NCBI GenBank assembly: GCA_016861345.1
Contig: BOLD01000010.1
Location: 1-64,000, forward strand
Direction of reading: 5' to 3'
DNA: 64,000 bases
Origin: Oligoflexia bacterium
GTDB lineage: Bacteria > Bdellovibrionota > Bdellovibrionia > Bdellovibrionales > Bdellovibrionaceae
Positions 57,201 to 64,000 of this stretch are shown here, piece after piece. Below the pieces are notes generated by a model. The model had not been told where the DNA came from. It saw nothing but the letters and a program-made list of their open reading frames with translations, and ran no database searches. A program made the position numbers and the translations under genes. Each line of letters starts with the position of its first letter. The stretch's first letter is position 1.

Positions 57201-58538
57201 ATGTACGCTTCAAGATGGCCGTTTATATACGTCTTCAGATTCATTTTTAGGGCTACTCTTAAGCTCATTGCCAAATCCATTTTCATTCTGCCCACTGCGA
57301 TTGTTGGGACATCAGTTATTCAAACCTCAATCGCTCAAGGAAGAACTTTTAACTGGAACGATTGCGTTTCTCTCGCCGAGCAAAATAATACAGAAATTAG
57401 ACAAGCCAAAGAAAAATTAACAGCGGCGCAGTACTTAGTCCGAAGTGCTCAATCTGGATTTTATCCAAAAATATATGGCTCTCTTAGTCACTCTTCATCT
57501 TACTTAGCCAACACCGGCCAATCAGACACCGCCCAGATGAATCTCAGCCTTAGTCAGAATCTTTTTTCAGGTTTTTCGGATCTTTCAAAATCTGACATCG
57601 CCAAACAAAACGCTCTCACTGCTCAGATCTCACTTCAGCAAACAAAACTAAGTGCAATCGAGAATTTAAAAATTGCTTATTCAAAATTAGTCTATGCCCA
57701 AGACTATTTAAAACTTGTTAAAAGAATTGAAGCCAGACGCAGTGAAAACTATAAAATGGTGGAACTTCGCTATAATAGTGGAAGAGAGAACAAAGGGTCT
57801 TTGCTATTATCAGAAGCCTATCACCATCAAGCCAAGTACGATATTTTACTTGCTCAATCTCAAATTAATATCTCTCAAGAAGAGCTAAAAAAAATTCTCG
57901 GACTCGAAGATCAAGAACAACTTGAAGTGACATCAGAAGATACAACTTCGATCTTATTAGATCCAAATCCCGAGTTTCAGACCCTTGCGCTTAAAAATTA
58001 TGACTACCAAAAGACGAAATCAGATGAAATCGTGTCGCAACTGAATTTAAAATCGGCAAAAAGTGGATTTTCTCCAAGCCTTGATTTATCGGCCTCGACT
58101 GGAAAAACAGACTCAACCTGGACACCCAATCAAAACAAGTGGTCAGCCGGTTTAACCTTAACAATCCCTCTTTTTGACGGATTAAAGGATTACTCCTCTG
58201 CGCAGGCTCAAGCCGCTTCCGCTAAAGCAGCTGAGCTGCTCACAATATCGACTCGCCAGGAAATAGTCACAAAACTAAAGCAAGCCTATGCTGATCTCAA
58301 AATCAGCCAAGAAAAGCTGAAAGTTGATCATCTCTTTCAGAAGGCGTCACTCACTCGCTCTGAGATTGCCCGAAAAAAATACAACAACGGACTGATGTCT
58401 TTTGAAGAGTGGGATCAAGTGGAAAATGACTTGATTCTCAGAGAAAAAAACCTTCTCTCGTCACAAAGAGATTTCTGGAAGGCCTATGCAAGTTGGACCT
58501 ATATGGCATCACAGAATCAAGAGGTCACATATGAATAA
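57201..58538 (+). CDS. TolC-family outer-membrane export protein
   Basis: The 445-residue protein has an N-terminal signal region ending near SIAQGRTF. The OEP repeats follow (CVSLAEQNNTEIRQAKEKL, YGSLSHSSSY). The second half repeats the pattern (LDLSASTGKTDSTW, LTIPLFDGLKDYSSAQAQAA). It is the outer-membrane channel of a tripartite exporter whose adaptor (8-base overlap) and MacB-type pump follow directly. The start is not certain; 57201 gives an unusually long, basic signal region. Confidence 0.85.
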   Translation: MYASRWPFIYVFRFIFRATLKLIAKSIFILPTAIVGTSVIQTSIAQGRTFNWNDCVSLAEQNNTEIRQAKEKLTAAQYLVRSAQSGFYPKIYGSLSHSSSYLANTGQSDTAQMNLSLSQNLFSGFSDLSKSDIAKQNALTAQISLQQTKLSAIENLKIAYSKLVYAQDYLKLVKRIEARRSENYKMVELRYNSGRENKGSLLLSEAYHHQAKYDILLAQSQINISQEELKKILGLEDQEQLEVTSEDTTSILLDPNPEFQTLALKNYDYQKTKSDEIVSQLNLKSAKSGFSPSLDLSASTGKTDSTWTPNQNKWSAGLTLTIPLFDGLKDYSSAQAQAASAKAAELLTISTRQEIVTKLKQAYADLKISQEKLKVDHLFQKASLTRSEIARKKYNNGLMSFEEWDQVENDLILREKNLLSSQRDFWKAYASWTYMASQNQEVTYE

Positions 58539-59541
58539 AAAATGGATCATCGCTCTTATTTTTGGCTTTCTCCTTATCGCTGGATTGGGATATTTCTTTT
58601 CACCAAGCTCAAAGGGTGAGAAATCCTACCTCAAAGAAAAAGTTCAGCGAGGTCAAATTCAAGTGACCATTTTAGCAACCGGAACTGTTCAACCTCAAAA
58701 CCGACTTGAGATCAAACCCCCCGTTCCCGGTCGAGTCGACCAAATTCTTGTTGAAGAAGGCCAGAAAGTTAAAAAGGGACAAATTCTCGCCTGGATGAGT
58801 TCAACTGAGAGAGCCGCAATGATCGACGCTGCCCGAGCCCAAGGTGCCGAAGAAGTGAAAAGATGGGAGGAAATCTACAAACCCACTCCAATCATCGCTC
58901 CTTTATCAGGAACGATCATCTCTCGAAAGGTCGAATCTGGACAAACCTTCACATCAACTGAGTCTGTACTTGTCATGTCCGATCGCCTCACCATTAAAGC
59001 CCAAGTCGACGAAACAGATCTTGCAAAAATCAGAGAAAATCAAAAATGTGAAATCCGATTAGATTCTTATCCTGATCAGCCCATCGAGGGGAAGGTGGTT
59101 CACATTGCTTATGAGGCAAAAACCATCAGTAATGTGACCACTTACATCATTGACGTTCTTCCTGAACAAGCCCCAGAAAATATGAGAGCGGGAATGACCG
59201 CCAATGTGACTTTCTTTGTAGAAACAAAAAATGATGTTCTGCTCGTTCCGACTGGATTCATCAAATATGAAAAGGGCAAACCCAATATTCTCGTTGAAGG
59301 AAGTGATCAAAAAACGACACTCAGGGAAATCTCTCTCGGTTCATCTGATGGCAAAAGAACAGAAATCACTTCAGGACTAAACGAAGGAGATGTCGTCGTT
59401 CTTGAAATAATCAAAAAGACCGCTCAAGGAAGAAATCCCTTTTCACCAATTGGAAATCGACCAGCTGGCTCAAGCCAAGGGCCGCAACAAGGACAAAGGA
59501 GCAGTGGAAATCCTGGACCACCGGGACCACCCCCACACTAA
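58531..59541 (+). CDS. HlyD/MacA-like periplasmic adaptor
   Basis: ATG at 58531 begins a membrane anchor (KWIIALIFGFLLIAGLGYFF). The 336-residue protein has the first biotinyl-lipoyl half (NRLEIKPPVPGRVDQILVEEGQKVKKGQ, split), a very short hairpin and the second half (IIAPLSGTIISRKVESGQ). Barrel and membrane-proximal domains follow, with a Pro/Gly/Gln-rich tail. The usual long coiled-coil hairpin is reduced to about 20 residues, unlike MacA. It links the ABC pump encoded two bases downstream to the TolC-like channel. Confidence 0.88.
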   Translation: MNKKWIIALIFGFLLIAGLGYFFSPSSKGEKSYLKEKVQRGQIQVTILATGTVQPQNRLEIKPPVPGRVDQILVEEGQKVKKGQILAWMSSTERAAMIDAARAQGAEEVKRWEEIYKPTPIIAPLSGTIISRKVESGQTFTSTESVLVMSDRLTIKAQVDETDLAKIRENQKCEIRLDSYPDQPIEGKVVHIAYEAKTISNVTTYIIDVLPEQAPENMRAGMTANVTFFVETKNDVLLVPTGFIKYEKGKPNILVEGSDQKTTLREISLGSSDGKRTEITSGLNEGDVVVLEIIKKTAQGRNPFSPIGNRPAGSSQGPQQGQRSSGNPGPPGPPPH

Positions 59542-59543
59542 TT

Positions 59544-61496
59544 ATGATCGAAGCTGTCAACATCACCAAATCTTACAAAATGGGTGAGGTCACCTTAAAT
59601 ATTCTCAAAGGAATATCTTTGACGATTGAACCTGGTGATTTTGTCGCAATCATGGGCCCTTCGGGATCTGGAAAATCAACACTGATGAATATTCTGGGTC
59701 TCTTGGATACTCCTACCTCTGGCCAATACAAATTAAATAGCGTCGAGGTTTCTCAGCGATCAGAGGATGAATTAGCCATCATCAGGCGAAATGAAATTGG
59801 ATTTATCTTTCAGCAATTTAATCTTTTACCTCGAATGTCAGCCCTGGCCAATGTCGATCTCCCTCTGCTTTATTCCCAACTCTACCCGCATGAGACAAGA
59901 GGAAAGGATTTGCTGAGTCGAGTTGGGCTAGAAACCCGAATGACTCATAAACCCAGCGAACTCTCCGGGGGGCAACAGCAGCGAGTTGCCATTGCCAGAT
60001 CACTGATTAATAATCCGAAAATTGTTTTTGCAGACGAACCCACAGGAAATCTTGATACCCAGAGCCAAGTCGAAATCATGAAAATTCTTGAGGAGCTTAA
60101 TCAATCAGGAATCACCGTGATCATTGTCACCCACGAAGAAGAAGTCGCTGCCCACGCCAAACGCTGGATAAGATTGCGTGATGGAGTGATTATCTCTGAT
60201 GAACGCCGATCACCTTTAGAGAAAAATAATATTCCCTTAACCCAATCAATCACGCATCAGACCAAGACTTCTGCTTGGCAAAATATACTGAACTACTTTC
60301 AGCTGGGAGTAAAAACACTTGCTGCTAATAAAGTTCGAACAGCTCTTTCCATGCTTGGAATTCTGATTGGAGTTGGGGCCGTTGTGGCCATGCTGGCTCT
60401 TGGAAGTGGGGCAAAGAAGGCCATCGAGGAACAACTTTCTTCACTGGGATCAAACCTATTAAATGTCCGCCCTGGCGCTATCCGAGTAGGAGGAATTACC
60501 CAAGAATCTGGCGCAGCCAATCGACTGATCCCTGAAGATCTCGCTCTGATCAAAAGTCATGTTTCAAATGTCAAAAATGTTTCCGGCCAAGTGAATGGTC
60601 GCGGACAGCTCACTGCAAATGCAAAGAATTGGAATACATTTATTCAAGGGACATCTGAAACATGGGATGAACTTCATAACTCTGTACCCACCATCGGAAG
60701 ATTTTTTACTGAGGATGAAAATCTCAAGCGTGCGCGGGTTGCTGTGATCGGCGAAACGATTCAGCGAGAGTTATTTAATAATACAAATCCCATTGGGGAA
60801 ATGATTAAGATTAATAAAATTAATTTTCAGATTATTGGTGTCCTGCCCCCCAAAGGGGCCAATGCTTTTCGCGATCAAGATGACGTGGTCATAATTCCCG
60901 TACTCACTGCAATGAAAAGAGTCTTTGGCCGCGACTATCTCGAAATGCTGGAGGTCGAAATCGATAGACCAGAGAATATTCCCCAAGCCCAAGAGGAAAT
61001 TCGGCAGGTCATTACAAACCAACATAAAATCCCCATTTCCCAGCAAGGTGAGGCCTATGTTGTTCGCAATATGGCAGATATTCAGGCCACCATGCAACAA
61101 AGCAGTCAAACCATGTCTGTCCTACTGGCCTCGATCGCCGCTATTTCATTGCTTGTCGGTGGAATTGGAATCATGAACATCATGCTCGTCTCCGTCACAG
61201 AACGAACTCGAGAAATTGGACTAAGAAAAGCTATCGGTGCCATGAGAAAAGATATTCTTTCTCAATTTCTTGCAGAATCTGTTGTCATTAGTGTTATTGG
61301 CGGGTTGATTGGAATTTTCTTGGGTTGGATTTCAACTGTACTGATTTCTCAAGTTGCCGATTGGTCGACCTCAATCACACTTGAATCCGTCTTGCTCTCT
61401 TTTGGATTCTCTGTGGCCATCGGAATTATTTTCGGAGTTTACCCGGCCCGAAAGGCATCTCGACTTAACCCCATAGATGCCCTTCGGTACGAATAA
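59544..61496 (+). CDS. MacB-type ABC exporter
   Basis: The 650-residue protein joins an ATPase and a permease. The nucleotide-binding domain has Walker [10 protein letters not shown] (about 37-45), [18 protein letters not shown], signature [14 protein letters not shown], and Walker [14 protein letters not shown] linker follows, then a MacB permease with TM1 near residue 270 ([18 protein letters not shown]), a periplasmic MacB-PCD domain (300-520) and three C-terminal helices ([22 protein letters not shown], split). Such pumps expel peptides, macrolides or lipoprotein-like cargo from the periplasm through TolC. It completes the three-gene operon. Confidence 0.93.
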   Translation: MIEAVNITKSYKMGEVTLNILKGISLTIEPGDFVAIMGPSGSGKSTLMNILGLLDTPTSGQYKLNSVEVSQRSEDELAIIRRNEIGFIFQQFNLLPRMSALANVDLPLLYSQLYPHETRGKDLLSRVGLETRMTHKPSELSGGQQQRVAIARSLINNPKIVFADEPTGNLDTQSQVEIMKILEELNQSGITVIIVTHEEEVAAHAKRWIRLRDGVIISDERRSPLEKNNIPLTQSITHQTKTSAWQNILNYFQLGVKTLAANKVRTALSMLGILIGVGAVVAMLALGSGAKKAIEEQLSSLGSNLLNVRPGAIRVGGITQESGAANRLIPEDLALIKSHVSNVKNVSGQVNGRGQLTANAKNWNTFIQGTSETWDELHNSVPTIGRFFTEDENLKRARVAVIGETIQRELFNNTNPIGEMIKINKINFQIIGVLPPKGANAFRDQDDVVIIPVLTAMKRVFGRDYLEMLEVEIDRPENIPQAQEEIRQVITNQHKIPISQQGEAYVVRNMADIQATMQQSSQTMSVLLASIAAISLLVGGIGIMNIMLVSVTERTREIGLRKAIGAMRKDILSQFLAESVVISVIGGLIGIFLGWISTVLISQVADWSTSITLESVLLSFGFSVAIGIIFGVYPARKASRLNPIDALRYE

Positions 61497-61504
61497 TATC
61501 AAAA

Positions 61505-61942
61505 TTACTGAAAGTACTCGTGGAAAAGATTAAATCCCTTACGAGCCTGAGTTAGCCCCTCAATAGAAGTTTTCTGATTTTTCATTTTATCTTTTGCCGA
61601 CATCAATTCCGTGAGCACGACGTGCAAAGTGGCATCAGCCTTTGGCTCTAACTTACAGTTTTTAAAAATATCGGCAATAGACTTATCCATGACTTCAACC
61701 ATTGTTTTATAGTCACCATCTTTTGCTCTTTTTGATTCAACTAATTTATTCAGAACATTGAACTGCTTGTGCATTTGAACCATGTTTTTTTGAAGAGTCT
61801 CGTCTGATTTCCATTTTTTCCCTTCGTTCAAAGTCATTCCAGCCTGGCCACCCGAAGCCTGATGCCCGTGACTGTGGTCTTCTTCTGCTAAGCTTGCTGT
61901 TGAGAGCGATAGTACAAATATTGCGGTGATTAATTTTTTCAT
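61505..61942 (-). CDS. Small secreted protein with His-rich N-terminus
   Basis: The 145-residue protein has a signal peptide (MKKLITAIFVLSLSTASLA). A His motif follows (EEDHSHGHQ), then a helical domain (LQKNMVQMHKQFNVLNKLVE, IADIFKNCKLEPKADATLHVVL). The pattern is like DnrO/copper-associated small periplasmic proteins, but I cannot fix the family. It is the last gene of the TetR-led run. The His cluster could bind metal. Confidence 0.65.
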   Translation of the reverse strand: MKKLITAIFVLSLSTASLAEEDHSHGHQASGGQAGMTLNEGKKWKSDETLQKNMVQMHKQFNVLNKLVESKRAKDGDYKTMVEVMDKSIADIFKNCKLEPKADATLHVVLTELMSAKDKMKNQKTSIEGLTQARKGFNLFHEYFQ

Positions 61943-61945
61943 TCT

Positions 61946-62359
61946 TTACTCCTTTGTATTAAAATCTTTTTTTGTATTAATTGCCCACCCAAAAAGAAAC
62001 ATCGAGATAGTCATCGAAGCTGCACCAATGAGTACAAATACCGGCGGAGCTCCAAACACAAGTTCCAATAATATTCCAAATGGCATTAAAAGTCCCAGTA
62101 ACGAAGTCCAAGATATCATGGATTGATACCGATCAATCTTCAAGTTTAAGAGCAAATACCCAACCATGATATTTAAAAAGGCAAAAAGCGCCCCGTGTAC
62201 GTGGGCCAAACGAGCCTCGAAGTGCTTACCCGTTGAATAGCTCGCCGCCCAGTCTGCAGCGCCTGGAGCAAAGTCTCTTAAGTAAACCAAAAGAAACCCA
62301 TAGATCATGAAAAAACCTATTACAAAAAAACCGGCTATTAAGTTTCTTTTACCCAGCAT
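61946..62359 (-). CDS. Four-helix membrane protein of unknown function
   Basis: ATG at 62359 overlaps the end of the upstream gene. The 137-residue protein has about four hydrophobic segments (NLIAGFFVIGFFMIYGFLL, AHVHGALFAFLNIMVGYLL, WTSLLGLLMPFGILLELVFG, VLIGAASMTISMFLFGWAI). A conserved-looking HVHG sits at the start of the second helix. That arrangement recalls small haem- or metal-binding membrane proteins, without proof. Confidence 0.6.
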   Translation of the reverse strand: MLGKRNLIAGFFVIGFFMIYGFLLVYLRDFAPGAADWAASYSTGKHFEARLAHVHGALFAFLNIMVGYLLLNLKIDRYQSMISWTSLLGLLMPFGILLELVFGAPPVFVLIGAASMTISMFLFGWAINTKKDFNTKE

Positions 62360-62765
62360 GAGAAAGCCCCTTTCTATTTTGCAAATACAAAAAGACAAAA
62401 GTTAAAATCCAAAACGAAGTTCTCAAAGTCATTGCATAGACAGTTCTCATCTCAAATAATCCACCATTGGAAATATGAAAACCCAAAAAGGCAAAGGTCA
62501 GGGCCGAACTTATTCCAAGAAAAGCAGCTAAATGTTGGGCCCAATTTTTCTTTTTAATTATTGCTAATCCTGCAATGGCATAGAAAAAACCCGCCAGAAA
62601 ATTAAACATCAAAACAAAAGGAACATAGTTTCCAGCAGCAGCTCTTGATGGACCGTCGAAGAAAAGAACTGAAGCTCCTTCCTTTATTGTCATCAGACCA
62701 AATAGAGTGGCGATAATTCCCCAAACAAGTGAAACTGAAAAACGTTTTTCTGTTTGTGTGCCCAT
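62349..62765 (-). CDS. Four-helix membrane protein of unknown function
   Basis: The ATG at 62765 has AAGGAG upstream. The 138-residue protein has four likely membrane segments (SLVWGIIATLFGLMTI, YVPFVLMFNFLAGFFYAIAG, AFLGISSALTFAFLG, SFWILTFVFLYL) and a short GGLFEMRTVYAMTLR loop. I recognise no family. It lies between the TetR gene and a second small membrane protein, both overlapping or touching it. Confidence 0.6.
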   Translation of the reverse strand: MGTQTEKRFSVSLVWGIIATLFGLMTIKEGASVLFFDGPSRAAAGNYVPFVLMFNFLAGFFYAIAGLAIIKKKNWAQHLAAFLGISSALTFAFLGFHISNGGLFEMRTVYAMTLRTSFWILTFVFLYLQNRKGLSHAG

Positions 62766-62782
62766 CGAATACTCCTTCGTGT

Positions 62783-63391
62783 TTATTGATTCAAACAACC
62801 GTTTAAAACTAATTGATAAAGATGCTCAACCAGCTGATGGCGATTTTTTTCGTCTTTGACGCTAAATTTGAAATGTCGCGATCTAATCCCATCAGTTCTG
62901 ACAAAGTGATTAATCGAACCTTGAATAAAATAAGTCAGTAAAAGTGGATCAAGATCTTTTCGCAAATACCCTGCTTTTTTGGCCTCTGTGAAGAACTCGA
63001 CAAAACGCTTTGCCATTTGCACCAGTGTGCTTCCCAGAATATCATCTGCACGAGCGCCCGATTCTTCAATTTCGTGCAGAACCATTCGGGTTAAATCCAC
63101 ATCCGTAATCTGATTCAAAATGATATCTTCGATGGCATACTTTAATTTTGTGGTGAAATCATCCTTCGAAATCGCCGGAGTCAAAAATCTCTTTGCGGAC
63201 TCAAATCTCATCTGTCCGTATTTCTCGATACAAGCTCGATACAATCCCAACTTGTCCCCGTAGTGATATCGAATCAGACCAAAATTGACCTCAGCGTCTT
63301 GGGCAATCTCACGCACGGAAACTCCATCAAAACCCCGCTGGGCAAAAAGTTTCTTGGCGGACTGAAAGAGAAGATCTTTTGAATTATCCAT
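62783..63391 (-). CDS. TetR-family transcriptional regulator
   Basis: The 202-residue protein has the TetR helix-turn-helix at residues 5-50 (LFAQRGFDGVSVREIAQDA, NFGLIRYHYGDKLGLY). A C-terminal helical ligand domain follows with the MVLHEIEESGARADD pattern of CerR/DUF1956-type regulators. It leads a minus-strand run of two membrane proteins and a secreted protein. A perfect palindrome lies directly upstream of its start. It therefore probably represses its own operon until a ligand binds. Confidence 0.9.
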   Translation of the reverse strand: MDNSKDLLFQSAKKLFAQRGFDGVSVREIAQDAEVNFGLIRYHYGDKLGLYRACIEKYGQMRFESAKRFLTPAISKDDFTTKLKYAIEDIILNQITDVDLTRMVLHEIEESGARADDILGSTLVQMAKRFVEFFTEAKKAGYLRKDLDPLLLTYFIQGSINHFVRTDGIRSRHFKFSVKDEKNRHQLVEHLYQLVLNGCLNQ

Positions 63392-63393
63392 AT

Positions 63394-63410
63394 GTATAAT
63401 AATATTATAC
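63394..63410. promoter_or_regulatory. Probable TetR operator
   Basis: GTATAATAATATTATAC is a perfect 8+1+8 palindrome starting three bases upstream of the TetR start codon. Its TATAAT-like core could also be the -10 box, so bound repressor would block the promoter directly. Confidence 0.6.
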
Positions 63411-63617
63411 GAGTGTATAGTTTAATTCAAGAGAATTTTTTCAGAAACTGATTCCATTGAATTGCCGGCCTTATCTTAGGATAAAATCTAACTACATAGA
63501 ATCATTGATTATATTTCAATAATGGGATCAGCCCTTGTTTCTTTATGAAGCACCTCTTTATCAAACTCGTTCTTCATGCTACAACAGCTCCCGAATCAAT
63601 GAGTATCAGGAGCCAAC

Positions 63618-63998
63618 ATGAAGCTTTTAAAAAGAATCGTATGCGGATTAGCACCAGTTATATTCTCATGTACCGCTTTGGCGGCCCCGTCCTCGCAAAT
63701 ACAATGTTCAGCTATCGATTTCGACATCAAAATCAAGAACTCACCCCACTCTATTCCATTGAGAATGAATGAATCTACGGACTACATTTCATTTGAAGGA
63801 AAATCCAAAACTGCCACATTCTGGGTAAACATCAACAAGAAGTCTTTAGAAATACTCTCAACAATCACTCTCAGTGACTCCACGGCAGTTCAAAACCAGG
63901 GTTCCTTTGATTCCCATGGGCGGTACGAATCTACGCTCATGAGGGGAGGAAACATCATGATGCCGGCCACCGCTCTAGCTATAGGCTGCTATAAATAA
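63618..63998 (+). CDS. Small secreted protein of unknown function
   Basis: The start at 63618 has AGGAG upstream and opens a signal peptide (residues 1-22, ending ALA). The 126-residue protein is beta-rich (IKNSPHSIPLRMNEST, YISFEGKSKTATFWVNI) with three Cys, one of them three residues from the end (GCYK). No family recognised. It is divergent from the TetR gene. Confidence 0.65.
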   Translation: MKLLKRIVCGLAPVIFSCTALAAPSSQIQCSAIDFDIKIKNSPHSIPLRMNESTDYISFEGKSKTATFWVNINKKSLEILSTITLSDSTAVQNQGSFDSHGRYESTLMRGGNIMMPATALAIGCYK

Positions 63999-64000
63999 AA

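Noticed and set aside
63545-63772. 75-codon ORF overlapping the last secreted protein gene
   Set aside because: The overlapping frame from 63618 has an SD, a signal peptide and a proper stop, so it is the better gene.

Overview
The window is a 64 kb piece of chromosome, roughly 42 % GC by eye, from a Gram-negative bacterium. It carries Kdo synthesis genes, TolC/HlyD/MacB-type export, many lipoproteins, periplasmic transglycosylases, a CpaF-type ATPase, a FliL-like protein and the TIGR03545/TIGR03546 pair. Together these fit a member of the Bdellovibrionota (Bdellovibrio relatives). That placement is inference from gene content; there is no rRNA in the window. I found no tRNA, rRNA or CRISPR array.

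Region 1 (1-3700) is a mobile-DNA junction. The 5' end of an IS3-type transposase gene runs off the left edge. Two small genes follow, one with a DUF3015-like secreted domain. Then comes a compact element at about 961-3678 with three overlapping genes on the minus strand. Two of them encode separate RNase H-fold (DDE) integrases with intact acidic triads. The element ends are imperfect inverted repeats, there is no target duplication, and the flanks do not belong to one gene, so DNA was rearranged here. The YfhO-like gene beside it has lost its 3' end.

Region 2 (3680-18635) is a surface polysaccharide locus: a YfhO-like membrane protein, a methyltransferase, four GT2 glycosyltransferases (one fused to a methyltransferase) and an RmlC-like epimerase. 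Its centre is a co-directional run of sugar-nucleotide genes: GHMP kinase, cysteine-less nucleotide-sugar dehydrogenase homologue, SDR, epimerase, Gfo/Idh oxidoreductase, nucleotidyltransferase, transaldolase and SIS isomerase. The set looks like an activated-heptose pathway with its own sedoheptulose-phosphate supply.

Region 3 (18849-31663) holds metH-metF, galE divergent from a flippase-like membrane protein, a sensor histidine kinase, the TIGR03546/TIGR03545 pair, a small His-rich secreted protein, a two-CXXCH periplasmic protein and a PilZ protein. Region 4 (31672-47861) is mostly core: the chain engB-kdsB-pyrG-kdsD-pilZ, an FHA-sigma54 activator facing a FliL-like gene, polA, a small XRE regulator, an FtsB-like gene, a YihY-family gene, a TolC-like protein with a duplicated-domain lipoprotein, and enolase.

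Region 5 (47954-56142) has cpaF with a cupredoxin and a small overlapping gene, two lysozyme-fold transglycosylase-like proteins, two unrelated asparaginase-type genes, a DsbA-like lipoprotein and sfsA. Region 6 (56260-64000) has an orphan RayT-type HUH transposase, a TolC-HlyD-MacB tripartite export operon, and a TetR-controlled membrane/secreted operon with a clear palindromic operator. Coding density is very high. Several convergent gene pairs overlap at their stop codons, and many same-strand neighbours overlap by ATGA-type junctions.
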